Below are positions 55,487 through 64,000 of a stretch of DNA of 64,000 bases, one piece after another. Numbering within the stretch: the first letter of the stretch is position 1; each line of letters opens with the position of its first letter. A program made the position numbers and the translations under genes. The notes under the pieces were generated by a model that saw only the letters and a list, made by a program, of their open reading frames with translations, ran no database searches and was not told the origin of the DNA. Origin of the DNA: Adiantum capillus-veneris (lineage: Eukaryota > Streptophyta > Polypodiopsida > Polypodiales > Pteridaceae); contig CM043953.1 of assembly GCA_014529385.2 (NCBI GenBank), positions 108,072,549 through 108,136,548 on the forward strand, given 5' to 3'.

Positions 55487-56069
55487 TGTCACAAAATGAT
55501 GACATGGCATTACCTCTTTGATCAAAGACTATTTGTATAAGTTGTTCCCAACTTATGGGGTTCCGTTCGATGAGGCCCAGGGGACACATAAGTAAATTAA
55601 AAAAGAAAGAGAAGGCCCAAAATAGCGTGGACTATTGACGTGGAAAAAATCCCGTAAAACGTGTTGGCGTGGCAGGTTGTACGGACGCCCGCTTTTTGTG
55701 CCACAAATCACTCTGGCTGGCCTGGAGCACAAGCTTTTGGGGCAGGATGCTTTTGAGACTTAAGGTTTTCATGTATTGCTTTTAGAAGGCCCAAAGCCTT
55801 TAAAGTTGTATTCAGAGGCCACACTCCATCAGTTTTTGCCAGAGAGCTCTGAGCAGAGAGGATCCTCGGACCTTGTACTTTGCTCAAGCATTAATATAAA
55901 AATAAATACCGAAAGGGGCACCAGACCTTGGGGCCAATACCTCTGGGCACGAAACTACGCCGGGCCGTATCGACTCTATTGAATTGTGATAAAGTTTGTG
56001 AAGTGTTTTTAAGTGATTCTCTCGTGTGTCGTGCCACATTACGGACTTGGGGTGTCCAAGTCTGTTACA
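55487..56069 (+). repeat. 3' LTR of gypsy2 (583 bp)
   Basis: Preceded by the polypurine tract TTCAAGAGGGGGATA. Begins TGTCACAAAATG and ends GTCTGTTACA. Contains the shared motif AAATACCGAAAGGGGCACC, found in related form in LTR B2 and B4. Confidence 0.9.
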
Positions 56070-56074
56070 AGTTT

Positions 56075-56284
56075 TACCAACTTGCAAAGTGTTGTCAAGT
56101 GGCCTATTTTTTAAAGAAGAGTTTTCACCAACTTATGGGACCCCGTCCGATGGTGCCCAAGTGACCTAAAGGCATTAAAATAAAGCATCCAAAGCGGAGA
56201 AATGATGACGTAGCAAACTGTACGGAATTCCCGGAATTCGCGCTCACATGATGATGTGGCAAGTCTAATCTTGGTGCAAGTTTG
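56075..56284 (+). repeat. LTR B1, right part
   Basis: From TACCAACTTGC onward it matches LTR B2 from about 57328 (TTTTTAAAGAAGAG, GGCATTAAAATAAAGCA). The LTR is not complete: similarity ends near 56260, where sequence passes into the 3' untranslated block of a B element. Confidence 0.8.
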
Positions 56285-57220
56285 AGGATAGAAAGCGAGT
56301 CGTCTTTTTGAGCTCGACTGATGTCCAGATTGCTTTTCATGTTTGAATTTGTTGGAGAACTTGTTTGGTGATCTTGTTTGGAATTTGTTTGAAAAGGATG
56401 GTATCTGTTTTGAACCTGTCTTGGTGCTGATTTGAAATATTTGACTATAATTTTAATTCTGGCTTCAATACTTGGTGATTTACTCCTCGGTGGAGTAGTG
56501 AGAAATGTTGTTTTGGTATTGTCTCAACCTCGGAACGACGTAAACGGGATGTCTGAAAACCTTGGAACGACGTAGACGGGATGTCTGGGGAGTGTTTCAT
56601 TGTATGCTTGAAAACCTCGGAACGATGTAGATGAATGTTTGAGGAGCGTTTTGTTCTCTGCTTAAAAACCTTAGAACGACACAGTTGGGATGTCTGGGGA
56701 GCATTTCATTGTATGCTTGAACCTCCAAGTGACGCAGACTGCGGTCTGGGGAGCGTTTGGTTGTATTAGTCTTTTGAACTCATGGCCCGAACCTTTTTAG
56801 GTTATTTGCGGGGGTGGGGGGGTGTGACGAGGTAGTCATTGAGTAGCTTCATATCGCAGACCATTTGTCTCGGGGGAGTGCTCAGCGGCGCTGTTCGTTG
56901 TGTCTTGTAACATGCATATGTGAGCATTTGTGCTGCATTGTGATGTGCCAACCACTGAATACTCCTTATTGGATGAGATTTTTCTGGGAAGCCAACGACC
57001 CAGAATATCAAGAGCTTTGATCTGGAATGAGACTCCTTATTGGATGAGATTTTTGGGAAGCCAACGACACAGGATATCAAGAGCTCCCGTTTGGAATGAG
57101 AAAACTTATTGTCCCTCAGATTGACCCTCATAACGACCATCGAAAACTTTTGAGCTAACTTGAGTTGTTTTGCATATATACGGTAACCGCGGACGATTAC
57201 TTTCTTTCAAGAAGGGGGGA
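56285..57220 (+). repeat. B-element 3' internal region, copy 1, with minisatellite
   Basis: About 930 bases that recur at 58550-59466. Both copies end at a polypurine tract before an LTR. It contains minisatellite units of about 60-70 bases (56522-56765), each with GGAACGACGTAGACGGGATG- and GGGGAGTGTTTCATTGTATG-like text. A second short duplication (GATGAGATTTTTGGGAAGCC type) is at about 56970-57070. No coding sequence. Confidence 0.85.
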
Positions 57221-57568
57221 TGTCACAAATTGCTGACGTGTCAAGCCACTAAAGAATGAAGCCAACCTCTAGATCCCGGTCGAGAGGCCTAAACCTTAAG
57301 TGAAGAAGGAGCTGCAGCAGAAGAAGTTTTACCAACTTGCAAAGTCTTGCTGAGTGGCCTACTTTTTAAAGAAGAGTTCCCACCAACTTACGAGACCCCA
57401 TCCGGGGCCCAAGTGACCTAAAGGCATTAAAATAAAGCACCCAGAGCGGCAAATTGATGATGTGGCAATCTGTACGAAATTCGCAAAATTTGTGTTCACA
57501 TGATGACGAGGCATTGAACGGATTTCCGCAATTTGCACTGACATGATGACGTTGTGAGAGTGTGCTTG

Positions 57569-57625
<57 letters not shown>

Positions 57626-57899
57626 ACAAACGCAAGATGTGAAAAGAGGGGGCGATTAGTCCCCCCCTGACTACCAGAGCAAGAGACCCAATACACAGAG
57701 CGATGGGAGTTATACCTTGTTGAAGCAATATAAAGATTGAAAGGGGTGCCAGGGTTTGGGGCCAATGCTCTCTTGGGATGAAACTCCGCCACTTCTGTCT
57801 TGTGTATCGTGCATCTCTTTCAGTTCAATTGTTATTTGAAGTGCTTAAAGTTGTTCAATCTGTTCTTTTCCGTTGACACGTGGTGCCCTTCCCGTTACA
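57221..57899 (+). repeat. LTR B2, complete (679 bp)
   Basis: Preceded by AAGAAGGGGGGA. Starts TGTCACAAATTGCTGACG and ends CCCGTTACA, followed one base later by a tRNA-iMet primer site. Contains a (GA)n tract at about 57570-57621. Confidence 0.92.
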
Positions 57900-57900
57900 A

Positions 57901-57912
57901 TGGTATCAGAGC
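57901..57912 (+). other. primer-binding site for tRNA-iMet
   Basis: TGGTATCAGAGC, the complement of the 3' end of plant initiator methionine tRNA. It fixes the LTR B2 end. Confidence 0.95.
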
Positions 57913-58549
57913 TCAAGTACCGGTCCTATCAAAGAGCAAACAGAGCAAGATGGCGCTTTCAAAATTTGCAAAAATTTTATTCAAAGGATCTTCGTGCCCT
58001 TGCCACGGACTTACTATCCCCTCCCACCCTTAGTCCATCACGCATCGGGCGCGCTTCCGTCTTCATTGCTCTGTCTTAAGGGACATAAGCCATAAAGAAT
58101 CCAAGACCACTTGCAAGAGAAGGATCAAAGATTTTTTTTGAGCGACCCGTTTCTCAGAGGCAGTGCCATGAAGTAGTGGATGTTTATAGCTACCAAGTCG
58201 CACACTCCAAGGACTTGGTGAGCTTTCAAGAAAATTTTTGACTGAAGTTACATGCCTTCAGACATCTTCCTTTGGGTGTGCAGCTTCTGGCAGAGTGGGG
58301 TATCGTGAAATACTTGCCATGAAACCCTAGCTTATTACAACTTGAAATTTATCGGCATCTCTCAGCAGGTGTCTCTTCTCAAAGTGATAACCTTGGAGGC
58401 CGAGTGTGATTGCTATATCTTGGGGCTACCATCACCGCTACGGGAACACTGTCTGTCCAAGCCAGTATCGACCATTCAAGAGCTTATAGACCGTGCTGTA
58501 GTCGGCTCTAACCTTATGGAAGAAATCTAACCCTAATTTTAGTGTAGGT
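57913..58549 (+). pseudogene. gag remnant of the B element
   Basis: After the primer site, frames show FLRGSAMK, FKKIFD, SYMPSD and, at 58342-58530, CDCYILGLPSPLREHCLSK, with STIQELIDRAV at the end. This is the pattern of a gypsy gag core. The downstream pol genes are missing, and the sequence passes at about 58550 directly into the 3' internal region. Confidence 0.65.
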
Positions 58550-59466
58550 TTTAGGACGGAAGCGGAGTCAACTTTCGAGCTCGACTAACATTGAGAATGC
58601 TTTTTAGATTGATTAAGACACCTTTTAAATTTTGTTTGAGAATCTGTTTGAGAAATTGTTTGGTGATTCTGTTTGAAATTCGTTTGAAATGGATGGTATT
58701 TGTTTTAAACCTATCTTGTTGCCGATTTGAAATGCTTAAATACTGGTTTCAATGATTGGTGATTTACTCTCGGGCGGAGTGGTGAGAAATGCTATTTTGG
58801 TATTGTCTGAACCTTCGAACAACGTAGACAGGATGTCTGGGGAGTGTTTTGTTGGACGCTTGAAAACCTCCAAACGACGCAGACGAGATGTTTGGGGCGT
58901 GTTTCGTTGTACGCTAGAAAACCTTCGAATGACGCAGATGGAATGTCTAGGGAGCAATTGGTTGTATGCTTGAAACCTCCAAGCAACGCAGGCTGTGGTC
59001 TGGGGAGCGTTTGGTTGTATTAATCCTTTGAGCTCATGCCAAACCTTTTTAGGTTATTTGCGGGGGGAGTGACGAGGTATCGTTGAGTAGCTTCATAACG
59101 TAGACTGTCTGTCGTGGGGCAGTGCTTAGCAGCGTTGTTCATTGTGTATTGTAACATGCATATGTGCATTTGTGTTGCGTTGTGATGTGGCAACCTCTTT
59201 CTCATTGGGTGAGATTGCCTGGGTATGTAATTTTAATGCATCGAGACACCGGTTGAAAAATAGCGCGGTCTGGGTGTGATGGCTAATTTTGCTACGTAAG
59301 AATATCAAGACCTCCAATATGGAATGAGACACCTGTTACAGATCAGTGTGGTTTGGGTGTGATATTGATTGTCCCTCAGAATGTCCCCTTGGAAATTTTT
59401 GAGCTAGCTTGAGTTATTTTGCAAATATATTGTAATCGCGGACAATTACTCTCTCAAGAAGGGGGA
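58550..59466 (+). repeat. B-element 3' internal region, copy 2, with minisatellite
   Basis: Direct repeat of 56285-57220, beginning CGGAGTCAACTTTCGAGCTC and ending in a polypurine tract at 59466. The minisatellite lies at about 58805-59020, with fewer and more diverged units than copy 1. Confidence 0.85.
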
Positions 59467-60616
59467 TGTCACGTGCACATCTAACCCCCTATGTGTACGT
59501 GGACAAGCTTCTTCATGACATGGGTTCAGTTCAGTTAGCTTGAAGTGTTCTGGCACTTTTGTGAGTTCTGTTCACAGACCGTGTATGTCCAGACACTTAG
59601 AGTAGATGCATATCCTCTGGTTGCACACAAGATGATCATCAGATTATCATCAGAACCCATCAGGAGCATTTTTACAGTGCATAGACCTATTTTCCGTATT
59701 TTAGGCATTTTTCACTCATTATTAATAAGTGATTTAGTTGGGAAACTGGGTAGGGCAATTTAGCCAAGCCACTATATAAGAAAACCTAGCGCTAGCACTT
59801 TTTGACAGAAGAGGCAGCAGGGACCAGGCGTCCGACAGTGCACCTTCTCAACAAGACTCCCTGGCAGGCAACCTAGCATTTTCAGCCACAAGGACCAGCC
59901 AGCGTTTTTCATCCAACGCAGATCAGCCCCAACATTTTTCAGCATTGCAGATCAGCCTGGCGACAACAGAACCCATAGCGTTTTTGCAGCAGGACAATAG
60001 ATCAGCCTAGCGTTTTGCACATTCTCCGCAACAGATTCAGCCCTAGCTTCAGCGTTTTCAGTTTTCAGCCTATAGACATCGAAGAACAGCCCCCAAACCT
60101 CGCAAATCTCACCTTCCCGCAGCAGATCCTCGCCGCAAGGTCAAATCAGCAAGCATTTGCAGATTCATCCGCTATTCGCAGATTTCAGCATCTGCGTTTT
60201 CAGCGCATCATCGTCCCGTCGTCGTCACCAACACAGAGTCAAAATTCAGCAGATACAAGATTTGCAGATTTCAGCCCTTAGCGTTTTCAAATTTCAGCCC
60301 GCGTCGCCGTCCCCTTCGTCGTCAACATTGTCGGCAAGTCCATTGCATTGTAGAGATTTGTAGACCGCTCTCGCCATAGAGAGTGGGGCCTTCAGAGGAG
60401 GGTTTGACAACTTTTCTGGTGTCGTATTCTTCTCTCTCTATCTCTCAGTATCAACACCTTCATTCACAGTGTTTATCCACTTTGTTTGTGATCATTTGCA
60501 CTCTCTCACTAAAGGAACGGAAGGCTCTCCCTTCCGTAAGTAAAAGGAACCCTTGAGCACAGTTCGGAGCACTCATCTTGAGCAAAGTTCAACATTCACA
60601 TCCGTTGCACCTTACA
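59467..60616 (+). repeat. LTR C, probable solo LTR (1150 bp)
   Basis: TGTCACGTGCACATC to CACCTTACA. It sits exactly between a B-element polypurine tract and the B3 LTR start, flanked by GGGGA (59462-59466) and (A)GGGGA (60617-60622), an imperfect target duplication. It has a TATATAAG at about 59773 and a region rich in CAGC/TTTTC words downstream (59800-60350). No internal genes follow, so it is a solo LTR. A 60xxx-range copy of its last 255 bases follows. Confidence 0.8.
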
Positions 60617-60622
60617 AGGGGA

Positions 60623-60700
60623 TGTCACAAATTGCTGATGTGTCAAGCCAGTGAAGATTTGAGCCGACTTACAGATCCTGATCGAGTGGCTTAAACAATA
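60623..60700 (+). repeat. LTR B3, 5' fragment
   Basis: TGTCACAAATTGCTGATG to TCGAGTGGCTTAAACAATA matches the first 78 bases of LTR B2. It is cut by a second LTR C fragment. Confidence 0.85.
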
Positions 60701-60952
60701 GTAGACCGCTCTCGCCATAGAGAGTGGGGCCTTCGGAGGAGGGTTTGACAACTTTTCTGTCGTATTCTTCTCTCTCTATCTCTCAGTCTCAGCACCTTCA
60801 TTCACTGTGTTCACCACTTTGTTTGTGTTCATTGCACTCTCTCACTGAAGGAACGGAAGGCTCTCCCTTCCGTAAGTAAAAGGACCCCTTGAGCACAGTT
60901 CGGAGCACTCATCTTGAGCAAAGTTCAACATTGACTTCCGCTGCACCTTACA
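60701..60952 (+). repeat. LTR C, 3' fragment
   Basis: Matches 60360-60616 with few differences (GTAGACCGCTCTCGCC to GCACCTTACA). Confidence 0.9.
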
Positions 60953-61397
60953 TCCACTCCTAGAAGGCATTGGCCCCAAACTATGGCGCCTCTTTCGGTA
61001 TTTCTTTATATTGCTTCCACAAAGTACAAGCTCTAGGAACTCTGCTGTGCTTTTCCACGCGGTAGAATGCCCACAGAAAGGGCTCACACATCATATTTGA
61101 AGGCCCTTGTCCTTTCCAAAAGCATCTCACATGAAAAGCGTTAGTTCTTAAAGCATCCGGTCCAAAAGCAAGCACCTTGCTTTATTCGGCCAATGATTTG
61201 TAAGTTGGTTGGGTTAGGAATTTTAATCATAACCCCTTTCGTCTTTTAGGCCCCTTGGCCATCTTCAGTAAGTTGGTCTTTTTTTTTTCTTCTTCTTCTT
61301 CTGCTAGGGTTTAGGCCCCTCGGCTGCTAGGGTTGGGCTCGGGGAGAGTCCTAACCCCCTTGGTCTTAAGTAGTTGACACATCAGTAGTTTGTGACG
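60953..61397 (-). repeat. LTR B4, B-related LTR in minus orientation
   Basis: On the minus strand, CGTCACAAACTACTGATG starts at 61397. The sequence then carries TATAAAGAAATACCGAAAG and GGGGCCAATGCC, shared with LTR B2 and the gypsy2 LTR. It abuts LTR C at one end and the LINE endonuclease fragment at the other. Confidence 0.75.
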
Positions 61398-61968
61398 TTG
61401 TTGCCGCATAGTGTAATGTCTCTGTCAATATTTGGGTGAGCTCCTCTAGTGGCTGTCCCGGCTCCTCTGTGCACAATCATTTGTAAATCCCATCTTTGTA
61501 AACACCATCATCAGTCTTTGGAGTGAAGATGTAGTGAGGAGGTGCAAATACTCGTGCCACGTGAGCTGTACTGAACCGAAAAGAGATAGTTGGTGTGAGT
61601 GCATGGTCTTGGGAACATTTAGCCAGTCCCATGTCTTTGACACCTAGCTCTCTCAACATTTGGTTTGCATTGTCATAGAATACTGTTTGGGAGTGGCCTG
61701 TCCTGACATTAAAATCCCCCAGAAGGGTGATATCCCCTTCCCTGGAGAATTCCCATATTTCATCATCTAAACCGAGAAAGGGGACTGCCCTCTAGAAGTC
61801 GCATAGACCGAAGTGCTGGGCGCAAACTAGCATGTCGCAGTATATAGGTATCTGGCTGTCTCTGCCCTCAATCTCACCCACATGTATCTAGCTTGCTCGT
61901 CTCTGCAAACAATGCGTAAGAGTGGCTACAGGTCTTCCTGAACAAAACTGCTACTCCCCCCGGACCAG
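61398..61968 (-). pseudogene. LINE endonuclease (EEP) fragment
   Basis: The minus strand reads SGPGGVAVLFRKTCSH, then in shifted frames FAPSTSVYATSRGQSPF, LLGDFNVRTGHSQ (61696-61725, the EEP GDFN motif), and LTPTISFRFSTAHVARV. This is the middle of an APE-type LINE endonuclease. Its direction is the same as the RT-bearing LINE at 62000-64000, but it lies downstream of that element's 3' end, so it belongs to a second, older LINE copy. Confidence 0.75.
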
Positions 61969-62155
61969 AGAGAGAGAGAGAGTTATGATATGATATATTA
62001 ACGTCTTCAAAAGGCCAAAATGACCTATGAGACCAGCTGATACAAAGTGGTGAAACTAGTACAATGTCTGAATACAAAAGTACAAAGGTACTGAATGCAA
62101 AAAATAAAAATGAGAAGTGAGTAGTGACAGTGAAAATGAAGTGTAGAGTAAGTTC

Positions 62156-64000
62156 TCAATGACACTCCGGATGTTGTGCTAGGATGTCCCTGATCCTCTG
62201 CTGAAGTCTCCGTCGATGGAGTGTGCTCCTGTGTCTCGGTCGTGGTCGCCTCGATCTCCCAAGCTCAATTGCCTTGTCAATGAGGGTGCCTCTGGTATGC
62301 ACGCGGGCACAACTCTGCGCTGGTGGCTGCTCTCCTGGCTTTCCCGATCCAAAGAAATCTGTGATCGGTCTCTGTGACTGTCGTGTCCCATGTTTCCTCA
62401 ACAGACTATCCCTATGCCGCTGTAGCTCAAGTAGATATAAGCCAAGGCATCTCTGATCCTCATACTTCATGAATCTATCTAGGGGTCCAAAGCCCTCCCT
62501 GAATAAGCAATGGAAGCGCCCTCGTATCTCATAATACACAGTGCAGTGGCATATGTAATGTAACTTTGTCTCTACCGCATAATTTACATATCCTGCTCTC
62601 CGGTGGTATCCCTCTGAATCTGCCCGTCTCAATCTCCAAATAGTGCGAGGATGTGCGGATCTGACCTATAGCGCATCGCAAACTATGAGACAGATGAGTG
62701 TCCATGTAGCTCGGACGAATCACAAACCCATCTCCCGAGAGTTGGAGAAAATGCTCCTTGTAGAAAGCCATCTTCGTGCCCAACTCCTGCACTGGCTCTA
62801 CCCATGTCCTCCTGGTGTCCAACTGTATAAGATCCTGACGAATAAGTCTAGTGATCTCCGTCCGTGTGACTGGTAGTGAAGGTGCATCCAGGGAATACTG
62901 AAAAGGAGGCAGTCTATCTAGGCTGAAACCATGCCTCTGAAACCAAGAGGTCATGTGCGCATACCAACATGATGTGTCTCCCTGCGTCGCTAACTGTCTA
63001 GAAGACTCGAGAGCCAATCTAGCGTATCTGCCTCCACGTGTATCCCATAGGCTGTGCAAAAAGGACACTGATCTGGTAATAGCCTCAATCTCTATAGGAG
63101 GGGCTGCTAGCTCCGCTCGAATAATCGCATGTGGTACGGAGGACTTGGCTCTAATCATCCGAGAGATCATAGATACCAAGGGCATCTCCATGTTCCTCCA
63201 CCTGTCATGATCCACAGATGGTCCCCACACCTGTACCCCATAAAGTAGAGCTGAAGTAACCAAAGTATCAAAAAGCCATAGCTTTGTTCGTGGTTCCTGA
63301 AACTGAACCTGCGAACACATCCTCTCTAGCCCTCCCAGTGCTGCATATGCTCTAGACAGTCTAGTCTCTGCTGCTCTCCTCAAAGCAAACCTCGGTCCCG
63401 AGAATACCACCCCAAGATATGTATATGCATCTGTGTATTCCACAGTGTCCTAACCATAGACGAGTGTAGGTGCCGATCTCCTGACCCACTGCGGAGTAGT
63501 GTTAAACACCATAACCTTGGTTTTACCAAGGTTCACAGACAATCTACTATCCTCCGCAAAGCTGTGTAATGCATCCAACTGTCTCTGCATGCCCTCTGGT
63601 GACTTTGATATCAACACAATATCATCAGCATATAGTAACAAAGGGATCCATGTCCCTGCTAGCTGAGCACCTCTGTCGCCTTCTCTGTCAATGTAGTCAG
63701 AAACCTCATCTACATACATACCAAATAGTGTAGGGGACAGAGGACACCCCTGCTTCACACCAATAGTGGAATGCACAATGTCAGAAATCCCCTCAGGAGT
63801 GCGTACGTGGCCAATCACTGAGCCGTATAAAGCCATGATCCCCCAAATGATCTCTGTGGGCACTCTCAACTCTTGTAACCTGCGCATCAATCTGGCTCTC
63901 GGTACTGTGTCGAATGCTTTGCGGAAATCCACAAAGCAACAATATATCCGTCTCCCATGTGCCCTACCCTCCTCAATAATGGCTCTGAGTGTAAGAATAT
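62156..64000 (-). pseudogene. LINE ORF2: reverse transcriptase, zinc knuckle and PIP box, partial
   Basis: The frame enters from beyond 64000 (FVDFRKAFDTVPRARLMRRL). It has GVKQGCPLSPTLFGMYVDEV, then LLLYADDIVLISKS (YADD) and LSVNLGKTKVMVFN. It meets an in-frame TAG at 63450-63452 and continues in the same frame from 63449 (YTDAYTYLGVVFSGPRF). The 62529-63443 part is the thumb and post-RT region. A one-base frameshift near 62580 splits the C-terminal zinc knuckle (CKLCG | VETKLHYICHC). The last frame, 62156-62632, ends with basic sequence after QRPITDFF. Only one stop and one frameshift in about 615 codons: a fairly young copy. Confidence 0.88.
62351..62374 (-). other. PIP box (PCNA-interacting motif) in LINE ORF2 C-terminus
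   Basis: Residues 87-94 of the last frame read QRPITDFF, which fits the PIP consensus Q-x-x-[hydrophobic]-x-x-[aromatic]-[aromatic] exactly, with the favoured I-T-D-F-F core. It follows the zinc knuckle, in a disordered, basic tail. Confidence 0.75.

Larger units (their letters stand above)
50641..56069 (+). mobile_element. gypsy2: Ty3/gypsy element inserted in LTR B1
   Basis: Flanked by the target duplication AGTTT (50636-50640 and 56070-56074), across which LTR B sequence is continuous. The left LTR (50641-~50780) is truncated: the R-U5 part and primer site are deleted. The 3' LTR (55487-56069) is complete. In between, on the plus strand, lie gag, zinc knuckle, protease, RT, RNase H and integrase, with many stops. 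No chromodomain was recognised. Length is 5.4 kb. Confidence 0.92.
61969..64000 (-). mobile_element. non-LTR retrotransposon (LINE), 3' part, continues beyond window
   Basis: The minus strand carries RT from the window edge to about 63450, the post-RT region and a C-terminal zinc knuckle to 62156, then an untranslated stretch of about 170 bases. It ends in TATCATATCATAACTCTCTC beside the endonuclease fragment of another LINE. The catalytic motif is YADD, unlike the FADD of most plant L1 elements. Confidence 0.88.

Noticed and set aside
56522-59020. Regularly spaced repeats considered as a CRISPR-like array
   Set aside because: Units are adjacent and degenerate with no constant spacer length, lie in plant retrotransposon sequence, and have no cas genes.

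Overview
This is nuclear DNA of a land plant: about 64 kb of nested, mostly broken transposable elements around the first exon of one recognisable host gene. Evidence for a plant is a Ty1/copia element with a plant-type RNase H, a Ty3/gypsy chromovirus with a chromodomain, Ty3 elements with a tRNA-iMet primer site, tRNA-type SINE heads, GT-AG introns, and an RFI2-type RING-H2 exon. The YADD-type LINE, a Ty3 element with an FIDD polymerase motif, and a Helitron-family element carrying an endonuclease are unlike common angiosperm repeats. A seed-free plant such as a fern is my guess, but it is inference only.

Layout. 1-8597: a minus-strand Ty3-like element with 2.3-kb LTRs (left LTR cut by the window edge) and decayed gag-protease-RT-RNase H-integrase. 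8598-14160: non-coding DNA, a CA-rich microsatellite field and a small gypsy fragment. 14160-18250: a pyrimidine-rich low-complexity block, a coiled-coil gene fragment split by a poly(A)-tailed insertion holding a long hairpin, and a long-inverted-repeat MITE with a tRNA-like core. 19253-19485: a SINE. About 20640-28143: an LTR and a minus-strand gag-protease element with no reverse transcriptase, split by a 598-bp LTR-derived insertion whose two ends are inverted copies of each other. 30165-37638: a Helentron-type element (Rep, PIF1-like helicase and EEP endonuclease in one reading path, plus a five-exon RPA-like gene). 39418-40973: a young miniature copia element with an internal inversion. 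42106-42196: RING-H2 exon. About 43413-48270: a plus-strand chromovirus. 49800-50531: a minus-strand copia tail. 50532-61397: a multi-layer stack of Ty3 LTRs with a 5.4-kb gypsy element inserted at a clear 5-bp target duplication. 61398-64000: one LINE inserted into the endonuclease region of another.

How the parts work together. The Helentron set (Rep, helicase, endonuclease, single-strand DNA-binding RPA) is the only group forming a complete mobilisation system, and it is damaged by only a few point lesions. The LTR elements illustrate non-autonomous spread: the gag-protease element lacks RT, and the copia element keeps nearly identical LTRs although it has lost most of pol and its primer site. 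Two unrelated LTR elements show inversions next to an LTR while still flanked by perfect target duplications. The visible LINE C-terminus ends with a canonical PCNA-binding (PIP) motif. No CRISPR, operon, ribosomal RNA gene or intact protein-coding host gene is visible.
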